From: Bacteroidetes bacterium UKL13-3
GTDB lineage: Bacteria; Bacteroidota; Bacteroidia; UKL13-3
DNA: 64,000 bases
Reading direction: 5' to 3'
Assembly (NCBI GenBank): GCA_001602415.1
Contig: CP012155.1
Location: 496,001 to 560,000 of the forward strand
Below are positions 37,445-46,249 of this stretch, piece after piece. A program made the position numbers and the translations under genes. The notes under the pieces are model-generated. The model had not been told where the DNA came from and ran no database searches. It saw only the letters and a list, made by a program, of their open reading frames with translations. Positions within the stretch are counted from its first letter, which is position 1, and the number at the start of each line of letters is the position of its first letter.

Positions 37445-38698
37445 ATGGAGAACTGGTTAATTATTGTACTCAGTATTATAACATCTGCATTTTTTGCGGG
37501 GATGGAAATTGCGTTTATAACGGCCAATAAGTTGCTTATCGAACTTAAAAATAAACAAGGCAGTATATCAGCTCGCATTTTATCACCGTTTGTAAACAAT
37601 CCATCAAGGTTTATTAGCACAACCTTGGTTGGAAACAATGTGGGATTGGTTATTTATGGAATTTATATGGCCATGTTTTTAGATCCATACATACGTTTGT
37701 GGATTCCAGGAGCCAATGAAAATACCTTTTTGTTATTGTTCCTTTCCAGTATTATTTCTACAGCCATTGTTCTTGTAACGGGAGAGTTTATTCCTAAAGT
37801 GTTGTTTCGCATCAATCCCGATGTTATTTTAAGGGTATTAGCCGTTCCTTTTCTTATCACGTATTATATTTTTTGGCCACTGGTTCATTTTATAACTTGG
37901 TTGGCTGAGTTGATCCTCAATAAATTATTTCGGTTAAACTTTAACGAAAACACTCCTGTTTTTAGTAGGGTTGATTTGGATCAATACATTGCCGAGAGTT
38001 CGGATGATTTGGATGATGATGCGGATGTTGATACAGAAATGTTTCGCAATGCGCTCGATTTTGCCAACGTACGTGTGCGCGATTGTATGACTCCGCGAAC
38101 GGAACTGATTAGCATCAACCTATCGGCTACGGTGGATGAGTTATATCAAAAATTTGTGGCAACCGGATTATCCAAAATTCTGGTGCATCAAGGTAGTAGC
38201 GATCATATTATTGGATACGTTCACCAAAAGGATATTTTCAAGAAGCCACAAACGATTCGCAGCATTTTAATTCCTATTGAAATAACAACCGAAACAATGC
38301 CTGCCAATGAGTTACTCAATATTTTTACCCGCACGCATAAAAGCATTGCGTTGGTGGTGGATGAGTTGGGTGTAACGGCAGGTGTGGTTACCATTGAAGA
38401 TATTATGGAGGAGATTTTTGGAGAGATAGAAGATGAACACGATGTTGATCAACTTACCGAAAAAAAGCTTGACGATAAAACGTACTTATTTTCGGCTCGC
38501 TTGGAGGTTGATTATTTAAACGATAAATATGAATTGGATATTCCTGAAGGAGAGTATCACACATTGGGAGGGTTCATATTTGCCATGCATGAAAGCATTC
38601 CTACCCGCGGTGAAATTATTGAAATTCATCCATTCACTTTCACGATTCTATCCATTACCAATACCCGTATTAACGAGGTAAAGTTGATTAAAGGTTGA
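37445..38698 (+). CDS. CNNM/CorC-type (hemolysin-family) membrane protein
   Basis: 417 aa: an N-terminal DUF21 domain with four hydrophobic segments (residues ~1-190), a CBS pair starting at CMTPRTELISI (near 210) and a CorC_HlyC domain at the C-terminus (PEGEYHTLGGFIFAMHESIP). Family members export Mg2+ or other divalent cations. In Bacteroidota the gliding protein GldE belongs to the same family and cannot be excluded. It follows the 57-aa gene by 40 bases. Confidence 0.9.
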   Translation: MENWLIIVLSIITSAFFAGMEIAFITANKLLIELKNKQGSISARILSPFVNNPSRFISTTLVGNNVGLVIYGIYMAMFLDPYIRLWIPGANENTFLLLFLSSIISTAIVLVTGEFIPKVLFRINPDVILRVLAVPFLITYYIFWPLVHFITWLAELILNKLFRLNFNENTPVFSRVDLDQYIAESSDDLDDDADVDTEMFRNALDFANVRVRDCMTPRTELISINLSATVDELYQKFVATGLSKILVHQGSSDHIIGYVHQKDIFKKPQTIRSILIPIEITTETMPANELLNIFTRTHKSIALVVDELGVTAGVVTIEDIMEEIFGEIEDEHDVDQLTEKKLDDKTYLFSARLEVDYLNDKYELDIPEGEYHTLGGFIFAMHESIPTRGEIIEIHPFTFTILSITNTRINEVKLIKG

Positions 38699-38706
38699 TT
38701 TGCCAT

Positions 38707-40371
38707 CTAGTGTTCAATGGATATTTTTCCAGACTGTATTTTTGTATCAGGTGTTTGAATAGTATATATGTATAAACCATTAGCCAGTTCAGATGTGTTG
38801 ATGGAATTATTTGATTGGAATGAGTTATTCAGTATTAGTTTACCTTTACTATCAAATAGGTTTAGTTTGTAGTTAATAGAAGGATTTAATCCTAAAAATT
38901 GTATGTTGGTATTTGCCGGATTGGGAAAAGGGGTGTAATACGTATTTGAGTGATTTGTATACTCATTAATTGCATGTACAGAGGTAAAAATACCTTTGTT
39001 GTTAATTTTATAAGCATTGATATCATACAGCGGCACAGAATCGAATCGTGGTTCAACATAGGTTCCTACCATTTTTACTGTAAATAATATACAGCCGGTA
39101 TCTGCCGTTGCTACCAAGCAGTAGGGGGTTTCTACAATATTATCACTAACTCTATTAAAATTAGCTGTCCATTTCTCCTTTAAGTCTTTATTCAGGCAAG
39201 TTACTTTAAATGTATTTGAAAATATTCTCAGAAATCCGAGGTAAAAAAAGGTGCGTGCGTAAAAAATAGCATCATTGTGTAAAAAATCTGTATGCTGTTT
39301 TATAGCGGATGAGTAGCCGAATGCTTCGCAAACGTTTGTAATTGAGTCAAAAGGTTTGTAATCAGATAGCCAAGGTTCGTATAAATGGTGCCGTTTTGCC
39401 CAAGTGGTGCTTGTACCTAACTCAACAGTAAGAGACTGACCCAGATTCTCATCTGTAAGGGTGTCGCCACCTAAAGGAGATAATTTGCCAGAAACCATAA
39501 ATGTGCTATCCGATACACGAAAACAACTCGTGTTAAATTTATTAAACGTTCCATAATAATCATAATTGCCGTATTTGATGCCTACTAAAGTTGCGTAAGG
39601 TATCGTTATTACACCTGATTTTCTGTTAAACCTGTCCCATGATTGGCTTCCTCCTCCATTAGTCGTAATTTTCTGGTATATGCTATCATTGAGTTTGCAT
39701 ATATCGCCACCATGTAAGCCTATGTTAATAAATTTTAAACCAGTGTCCCATTCATACACTCCTGTAGTGTCGGGCACGGTGACGATAGTTGTTAAGTTAC
39801 TATCCAATATAAATATGTTAGTATATATATAATCATTAATGGGTTTTAGGGTAATGTGGTTAACCATACCGTAATATTCATTGTTTTGAGCATCAAATTT
39901 AAATCGGGTATAAGTAGGTAAATACTCTTTTGGATTAACCGCAGAGTCAATAATGGTTTTATTGTACAAATTAAAATTTGAATCTAAGAGCAAGTAACCA
40001 AATGAAGTGGCTACATTGTATGGGTTTTTAACAGCAAAATAGGCAAAAAGTAAAAATCCGTCTTTGTATTCAAAAAAAGCACTGGTGCTTACTATTCCGG
40101 TGTCTTTTAATATTAACTCTTTTTTATAAAAGGGTTTGCCGGTTATTTCATTCACCTTAACCAAGGTTAGGTATTGTTTTGCATAATAACTGTTAAAATG
40201 GAGGTTGGCTAAAATAATAACACCATTGGGCAGCCTTTGAGCAGTTCCCGGTAAATCTTGGAATTGGGTATTAACCTCATTCCATGCCATTATACTGTTT
40301 TGTTGGGCGTAGCTCATGTTTATCTTTATGAGTAGCACAATTGCAAGCCCAATGGTGTTAATTATTTTCAT
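38707..40371 (-). CDS. T9SS-sorted secreted protein, function unknown
   Basis: 554 aa with a signal peptide (MKIINTIGLAIVLLIKINMSYAQ) and a C-terminal Por sorting domain (PFPNPANTNIQFLGL, then YKLNLFDSKGKLIL and ELANGLYIYTI). The ~440 residues between resemble a beta-propeller-like repeat of Trp/Tyr-rich blades but no family is certain. It is exported by type IX secretion. Confidence 0.85.
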   Translation of the reverse strand: MKIINTIGLAIVLLIKINMSYAQQNSIMAWNEVNTQFQDLPGTAQRLPNGVIILANLHFNSYYAKQYLTLVKVNEITGKPFYKKELILKDTGIVSTSAFFEYKDGFLLFAYFAVKNPYNVATSFGYLLLDSNFNLYNKTIIDSAVNPKEYLPTYTRFKFDAQNNEYYGMVNHITLKPINDYIYTNIFILDSNLTTIVTVPDTTGVYEWDTGLKFINIGLHGGDICKLNDSIYQKITTNGGGSQSWDRFNRKSGVITIPYATLVGIKYGNYDYYGTFNKFNTSCFRVSDSTFMVSGKLSPLGGDTLTDENLGQSLTVELGTSTTWAKRHHLYEPWLSDYKPFDSITNVCEAFGYSSAIKQHTDFLHNDAIFYARTFFYLGFLRIFSNTFKVTCLNKDLKEKWTANFNRVSDNIVETPYCLVATADTGCILFTVKMVGTYVEPRFDSVPLYDINAYKINNKGIFTSVHAINEYTNHSNTYYTPFPNPANTNIQFLGLNPSINYKLNLFDSKGKLILNNSFQSNNSINTSELANGLYIYTIQTPDTKIQSGKISIEH

Positions 40372-40684
40372 TGCACTAAAATATTGAAATATTGTGATAA
40401 TTCACCAGGAGTGCAAGGTTGAATCGTATAATGACTGAAAGTGTACCAAGCCTTGTAATCCGCTTGGTGTAAGCATAAATCCGTTTGGCAGTCTGAATTC
40501 TTTGCACAGTTACCCGCTACATCAAGGTTGGGTACAAATTGCAAGGTTGTTAATGCATAAGCACCACTCTGAGGTTGAAAATGTTTTCGGAGTAATAAAT
40601 ACCAGTGTAGGTAGGCTGTTCAACTTATCAAAAGGTTTAAATGTTGAGATAGTCGAATTCTTTAGACCCGAGAATTGAAAATGG
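40372..40684. other. Gene-free spacer with short ORF remnants
   Basis: 313 bases. On the plus strand a ~41-codon ORF ends at 40678 (VFGVINTSVGRLFNLSKG, then VEIVEFFRPEN). On the minus strand there are 60-80 codon open stretches interrupted by stops. Nothing matches a family that I know. It may be the remains of a gene lost between two secreted-protein genes. Confidence 0.3.
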
Positions 40685-41680
40685 TTAATTCAACCGTTGC
40701 ACCTCAAATTGTGGAGCACCTTTTACACCTTGTTCATTGTAAAAATCGAGAAACCGCATTTTAAATAAGGTATTCGGTGTGGTGTTTTCTTTCACAAAAT
40801 AGGTTACGTGTTTTCGAATGGTGTATTTCACATTGGTTAAATTTCCCAAGTCTGGCGATTTCCAATCGAAGCCAATTGCATCGCGTTGGTTTTTAAATGT
40901 AAGTCCTGAACTGTTCGTTGCATGAATATCATAAAAGGATAAGGTGCTATCAACTGCAGCAGTTGTAAATTTGGTATTGATAAAAACACCCGTAACTACA
41001 TAGCGTAAGGGTGGGTTAAACTCATAGTAAATCCAACGGTAGCGCAAAAAGCAAATATGCCACTGTGTGAGTTCGGGTTCAAAATTGAGGTATTCGCCAC
41101 CATTATCAAACGAAAAATACACATTGGCTTTTCGCTTGTCTTTTATGATATGTGCTCTTTTAACGTATGTTTTGGCCATATCGGCAAAGTCAATTACATA
41201 CTCATCATCGGTAATGGCAATAATTTTAAATTGAAACCATTCCTTTCCCGCGCCTCTGTTAATAATGTATACCGTATCGGTTGTGTTACCGTTTTTGATA
41301 CAGTTTTTAAGTACCAGCGAATCTGATTTACCAGATGATTCATCCCATTTAAACTGAAGTCCATTGGTGTAAGGGTTGGATTGGAAAGATGTTACGCCTG
41401 AGTTAGCAATGCGAATATCTTTTCCGCCATTCTGAAAAATATCTCTCCCGTCTTTGCTTGCATCAAAAGCCAAATCCCACGATTGAAAACCAACAGTTGA
41501 AGTGGCACCCGTTTCTAGGTTAACAAATATTTGGTTGAGGTAATCTTTACCCAAATCAACCCCTAGTAGTTTTACATCAGCATGTTTCTCAGGAAGCTTA
41601 ATGGGTGTTTCTTCTTTCTCACATGAAGTGAGTAGGAGTGCCCCAAATAATATTGCTGCTATATGAAAAAAGGATTTCAT
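40685..41680 (-). CDS. HmuY-family heme-binding lipoprotein
   Basis: 331 aa from the ATG at 41680; the lipobox is LLLTSC. GKDYLNQIFVNLETGATSTV followed by WDLAFDA is the HmuY N-terminal signature, and the C-terminal FDWKSPDLGNLTNVKY and YFVKENTT fit too. HmuY proteins take heme from host or environmental hemoproteins and deliver it to a TonB receptor. The start lies 2 bases from the stop of the TonB receptor gene, so they are co-transcribed. Confidence 0.88.
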   Translation of the reverse strand: MKSFFHIAAILFGALLLTSCEKEETPIKLPEKHADVKLLGVDLGKDYLNQIFVNLETGATSTVGFQSWDLAFDASKDGRDIFQNGGKDIRIANSGVTSFQSNPYTNGLQFKWDESSGKSDSLVLKNCIKNGNTTDTVYIINRGAGKEWFQFKIIAITDDEYVIDFADMAKTYVKRAHIIKDKRKANVYFSFDNGGEYLNFEPELTQWHICFLRYRWIYYEFNPPLRYVVTGVFINTKFTTAAVDSTLSFYDIHATNSSGLTFKNQRDAIGFDWKSPDLGNLTNVKYTIRKHVTYFVKENTTPNTLFKMRFLDFYNEQGVKGAPQFEVQRLN

Positions 41681-41682
41681 GA

Positions 41683-43719
41683 TTAGTTCCAACTTAAATT
41701 ATATGCACAACTGATAAAAAAAGTTCTTCCCATGGCAATGGAAGCATTGTTACTTCCGGTTGTATGAATACCACTTGGAATATTTGCGTTAATATTAATT
41801 ACATTCAATATGTTTTTAAAACCGGCCGTAATAGAAAGTTTTTTGTTGAAGAATGATTTAGCTAGAGAGGCATCCAATAAATGAAATCCATCTATATAAC
41901 CGTTAATAATAGAGCCGCTTTTTACATCATACTGATAATTGCGTTGTTTAGCGTTGTATTTATAAAACACCGATGCAGTGATTGCTTTTTTGTGAAAGGT
42001 ATATACAATATTGCTGCGCAGTTCTTGGGTAAAAAAGTAAGTATTGGTAACACTCGATTGGTGTAACGTGTTGTTAATACCGGTAACCGCATATCCCAAT
42101 ACAAACGCATAATTTGGCGCACGGTACTCAGTTGAAAAATTTGCACCAGTACTTTTAAATTCACTAATATTATTATACTGCGTTTGTTGTGTAAAAGGAT
42201 TCATCACCAAATCTATTTTGTTGTGAATGCGATTGTAGAACAACGATGGTTCTACACGGAAAACACGATCTAATTTTTTCCATTCAAAACACAACCCTAT
42301 TTGCATATTGTCTTGTGTTTCGGCTTTAAGATTGGTATTACCTTGCACATTGTGATTGGGGTCAACAAAGTTAAGGTATAACTCTTTAAGTGATGGAGCT
42401 CTAAAACCTTTACCATATGATGCTCTCAACACAATATTATCGGTAATATCCCATTTAACGTTGAGGGAGGGAATAAATGGAGCTTGAAATTTGGTGTTAT
42501 GGATCACACGAATTCCAGGACGAATGAGTATCCTATTGATGGTTTTGATTTCAACACTTCCGAATGCACTGATATCAGTCATTGATTGTTTAGCGTTTAT
42601 GATTCTGTTGCCTTGTGTCTCATCGCGGTTATACTCATAACCCACTTGATAGTTTAATTTACTTTTTTCATTTGCACGCGAGAGGGTTCCACGACTCATG
42701 GTGTTGTGAAAATAAGTTGTATCGTGCACATCGGGAGATGCTATAGGTTGTTCTTCTAACGATACCAAATCCTTGCGCACGGTATTGCGAATACGTCTGT
42801 AATAATTATACGATCCAACAATATTGAGTTGAAAATGATGATTTATTTTTCGGTCGTAGAAAAGCGCATTGGTTAACCTTCGGGTATAAAAATACTGATC
42901 GTTTCCATAGGCATAATAAGGAGTAATATTTGCCGAATCGCGGAATATTACTTTTTCATCAAATGCGCTGAGCTTGTATTGCAATGTTGCTTTTTTCAGG
43001 GAACGGTTTACAGCCATATCTCCAAAATACTGAGTGTTGGGTTTCCAAAGCTGAACACGTGAGGATTCATTGGGAGAATACCCATCAAAAAAGTTGCGCG
43101 CTACATTAACAGCGGTATTCCATTTTCCGATAGTAATGCCGCCATTTATGCCTGCATTATATTTTCCAACTGTTTCGTAATACGAGCTGGCTCCTAAGCG
43201 GTATCCAGTTGTTTTTTTTTTAGAAATAAGATTGATAACTCCTCCCAACGCATCGGTGCCAAAACTCACACTCATTGGGCCTTCAACGAGTTCGATCCGT
43301 TCAATATTGTTTAAGTTAATTTGATTGAGATCAATCATTCCGCCCTCGCGCCCTACTACCGGAATTCCATCAACCATAATTTTAACATTTTGCCCCGAAA
43401 TACCTTGAATGCTCACGCTGCCGCCCAAAGCAGGATCATTGGCTATGCGCACATTCAGTTCGTTGGTAAGCACATCTTTTAAGTTATTTGCTCCTTGCAA
43501 CTGAATGCGTTTTTGATCAATTATCCTAACCTTATAAACTGATTTTGTTAAGCTACCTTCACCGTATTGTCCGGTAACAATTACGTCATTGATGTATTGT
43601 GTTTTTTTGAGTGTATCGTTGGTTGTTTGAGCTGTTGCACCAAATATAAATAAACCAACAATCACCGGAGCAAGCCCGATGATTGTTGGTTTTAAAAAAT
43701 ATGAAATAAGATTCTTCAA
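41683..43719 (-). CDS. TonB-dependent outer membrane receptor (HmuR-like)
   Basis: 678 aa. Signal peptide, then a plug domain with IQGISGQNVKIMVDGIPV, IERIELVEGPMSVSFGTDALGGVINLI and a 22-strand barrel ending in aromatic TFFISCAYNLSWN. It contains no carboxypeptidase-like N-terminal domain, so it is not a SusC type. Placement between two HmuY proteins makes heme or an iron complex the likely ligand. Confidence 0.92.
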   Translation of the reverse strand: MKNLISYFLKPTIIGLAPVIVGLFIFGATAQTTNDTLKKTQYINDVIVTGQYGEGSLTKSVYKVRIIDQKRIQLQGANNLKDVLTNELNVRIANDPALGGSVSIQGISGQNVKIMVDGIPVVGREGGMIDLNQINLNNIERIELVEGPMSVSFGTDALGGVINLISKKKTTGYRLGASSYYETVGKYNAGINGGITIGKWNTAVNVARNFFDGYSPNESSRVQLWKPNTQYFGDMAVNRSLKKATLQYKLSAFDEKVIFRDSANITPYYAYGNDQYFYTRRLTNALFYDRKINHHFQLNIVGSYNYYRRIRNTVRKDLVSLEEQPIASPDVHDTTYFHNTMSRGTLSRANEKSKLNYQVGYEYNRDETQGNRIINAKQSMTDISAFGSVEIKTINRILIRPGIRVIHNTKFQAPFIPSLNVKWDITDNIVLRASYGKGFRAPSLKELYLNFVDPNHNVQGNTNLKAETQDNMQIGLCFEWKKLDRVFRVEPSLFYNRIHNKIDLVMNPFTQQTQYNNISEFKSTGANFSTEYRAPNYAFVLGYAVTGINNTLHQSSVTNTYFFTQELRSNIVYTFHKKAITASVFYKYNAKQRNYQYDVKSGSIINGYIDGFHLLDASLAKSFFNKKLSITAGFKNILNVININANIPSGIHTTGSNNASIAMGRTFFISCAYNLSWN

Positions 43720-43724
43720 AAAAA

Positions 43725-45995
43725 TTACTGAACAATTAAGCGTACAACTTTTTTAGCCCCATTATTTTCAACACTCACAAAATAGATTCCTGCACCAAGT
43801 GTACTAATATCTATTGAGTTGTTTGATGCATTAACGGGTGTGTAAATTTGTAATTTTCCGGTGATATCAAAAATGGATACGTTGTAGTTTTTGGTGTCAT
43901 TCAACTCAAAAGAAATACTGGTTGAAGCGGGATTAGGATACATGCTAACCAAGCCAATTGATTTTGCCGAAGCTAAACCTGTTCCTAATGTAATATTGGT
44001 TTTGTTAAACACAATTAAACCTGTGCTTGATCCTGCAAACGATTTGAATACCAATTTATCTTGGCGGTTGTTGGCTGTTTTGGTGAAATATGAAACCGAA
44101 TCGCGAACAACAAAATTTGGTTGTCCGGGGCCTGGATTGGTTTTCCAATCGGTTCCAATTCCGGTAAGGTTGTTGGTATATGTTCCGGCAACAGCACTGT
44201 CAACGGGCACACCATCAGCGCGTGAAGTTAACAATGTTGGGTATGATAATGCACCTGTATTGGTAGAGAATATTGTTTGTCCAAATTGCGTATAATTTGC
44301 ACCATAACGCGTGAATAACACATCCCAATTGCCTTGTGGTTCGCGGTTAAGTGTTGAATCAGTTATCAAGTTGTGATAGGCAAATAATTTACCACTAAAA
44401 GTCGATTTGTTGATGGTAACAGTTTTTAAATAACTGTTATCGAGGTTGGCATAGGTAAATACCCATTGTGTATCGTATGCAAGGCGTTCAATTTTAACTT
44501 TTTTGAAAACAGTCATGGTTGATTGGCCGCTTCCAAGTGTTACTCTAACTAAAAATACTTTTGTTCCGGTTAAGTCGTGACTGTTTTGATCGTATGCACC
44601 CCATCCAAAATCAAATCCATCGGTTACATCACGATATGCATTGAGTGCTCCTACATCCCAAGAACTATCGCTGTTGTGCGGATTCACCCATGTACGGTAA
44701 CCAGTGGTATCAAATGAAGCAAAATTCGCAGGACTTTGTGTTGAAGCATAAACGGCAACACCACGACCCTCGTTAGCCAAAACGGTAGTTGAGCGCATTA
44801 CATTAAAAGGCGGAGCTGCCGCACGAATGGCAAATGCCAAGTGCCAATCATTACCGGGAATAGTTGCTACAACACCATTTTTCATGCTGTAAAACACATC
44901 GTTTGGATAGGTAATACCTGCAATAGATTTGTTGAATTCTTTTTTAAAGGTTATTGTTCCGGTACTCGATCCTGCAAAACCCTCAAAAGCAAGTTTATCA
45001 ATAAGATTGTCTTTGTTCTTTAAGAAATAGGTTAATGAATCAATCACCACAAAGTTTGGTTTTCCCGCTCCTGGATTGATTTTCCAATCGGTACCCACAC
45101 CTGTAATTTTATTAGTAAAAGTTCCAGCTAATGCTGCGTTGAATGGAACACCTGCAATTTTCGAAACACTGATATTAGGATGAGATAGCGCACCTGTATT
45201 GGTTGAGAAGATTGTTTGATTAAACTGTGTGAAGTTAGCGCCATAGCGTGTAAACAGTAAGTCCCAAGATGCATTTGGTTCGCGGTTACGGCTTATGTTG
45301 TTTATCAAATCTCTGTAAACAAATAGTTTACCTGAGTAAGCATTTTTGTTGATAGTGTATTGCGCACTATCAGCATTATCCAAGCTTGAAGTAGTAAACA
45401 CCCATTGCGAATCGCCTGCTAGCATATTTACCGTTAGTTTTTTGAAGATATTGCTGCTTCCAACAGTAATCCTGATTAAGTAAATTTTGCTGCCAAGCAG
45501 GTTATGGGTTATTGGATCATAAATGCCCCAACCAAAATCGAGCGGATTGGATGATACTTTATTGAAGGCTCCTAAATCCCATGTGCTATCGCTATTGTGT
45601 GGGTTGTTCCAAGTAGCATAACCTGTTGTATCAAAAGTATTCCAATTGGCAAAGGCTTGTGTTGATTCGTAAACTCTTACACCACGACCCTCATTGGCAA
45701 TAATAGTTGCTCCTTGCATGGCATTGGTTTGAGATGTGACCTTACGCGTTGCAAATGCAATATGCCAGTTAGTTCCGGCAACTGATGCTACTACTCCGTT
45801 TTTTATGCTGTAAAAAACATCATTTGGGTAGCTCACTCCACCCGAAGGTGCGCCCAACGAAACCGAATCGCGCATGAAAGATTTTACATAATAACCCGCA
45901 GCAGGAGCCCCAAGAGCAACAGAGTCGGTAAGTGTTTGCGCAGCAAGGCCTGATAAACAAGCTGCAAACAGGATAGATAGTATTACTTTTTTCAT
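43725..45995 (-). CDS. T9SS-sorted protein with two HmuY-like domains
   Basis: 756 aa. After the signal peptide are two copies of a ~300-residue domain, starting near YPNDVFYSIKNGVVAS (residue ~56) and YPNDVFYSMKNGVVAT (~367). Each has NxWHLAF/NWHIAF, ANEGRGVxVYxSTQ, NPHNSDS, FDFGWGxYD and NREPxxxWDxLFTRYG motifs. WDLLFTRYG and similar Trp motifs are the HmuY signature. The C-terminus is a Por sorting domain (VSMYPNPASTSISFEL). It lies 6 bases upstream of the TonB receptor, so it probably is a secreted or cell-surface hemophore for it. Confidence 0.8.
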   Translation of the reverse strand: MKKVILSILFAACLSGLAAQTLTDSVALGAPAAGYYVKSFMRDSVSLGAPSGGVSYPNDVFYSIKNGVVASVAGTNWHIAFATRKVTSQTNAMQGATIIANEGRGVRVYESTQAFANWNTFDTTGYATWNNPHNSDSTWDLGAFNKVSSNPLDFGWGIYDPITHNLLGSKIYLIRITVGSSNIFKKLTVNMLAGDSQWVFTTSSLDNADSAQYTINKNAYSGKLFVYRDLINNISRNREPNASWDLLFTRYGANFTQFNQTIFSTNTGALSHPNISVSKIAGVPFNAALAGTFTNKITGVGTDWKINPGAGKPNFVVIDSLTYFLKNKDNLIDKLAFEGFAGSSTGTITFKKEFNKSIAGITYPNDVFYSMKNGVVATIPGNDWHLAFAIRAAAPPFNVMRSTTVLANEGRGVAVYASTQSPANFASFDTTGYRTWVNPHNSDSSWDVGALNAYRDVTDGFDFGWGAYDQNSHDLTGTKVFLVRVTLGSGQSTMTVFKKVKIERLAYDTQWVFTYANLDNSYLKTVTINKSTFSGKLFAYHNLITDSTLNREPQGNWDVLFTRYGANYTQFGQTIFSTNTGALSYPTLLTSRADGVPVDSAVAGTYTNNLTGIGTDWKTNPGPGQPNFVVRDSVSYFTKTANNRQDKLVFKSFAGSSTGLIVFNKTNITLGTGLASAKSIGLVSMYPNPASTSISFELNDTKNYNVSIFDITGKLQIYTPVNASNNSIDISTLGAGIYFVSVENNGAKKVVRLIVQ

Positions 45996-46193
45996 TGATT
46001 ATATGTTTGAAATAATGAACGCAAATAAAGACTACTAAGATTGCCTCATCACCATATATTTCGGCTTTTGACGGGATTATGACAATGCCTTAAAATACTG
46101 ATGTTGGTCATGTTTTTAGGTCTGTAAAATTTTGAATAAATGGTTTGGTTTTGATCGGTTGAAAAGAGTAGTTCTTACTAAAATAACTACATG

Positions 46194-46225
46194 TTGCGTT
46201 AATTTAACTTCAAATCCTATATTCG
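46194..46225 (+). promoter_or_regulatory. Possible promoter for the YfhO-family gene
   Basis: TTG at 46194 and TATATTCG at 46218-46225, 21 bases apart, approximate the Bacteroidota promoter, with one base off in the -7 box. Start codon 25 bases further on. Confidence 0.35.
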
Positions 46226-46249
46226 GAAGGTCAAAAAACAAACAAACAC

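Noticed and set aside
40372-40684. Gene between the T9SS protein and HmuY
   Set aside because: Open stretches in several frames are short and interrupted by stops. No homology I could recognise, so it is called a remnant at most.
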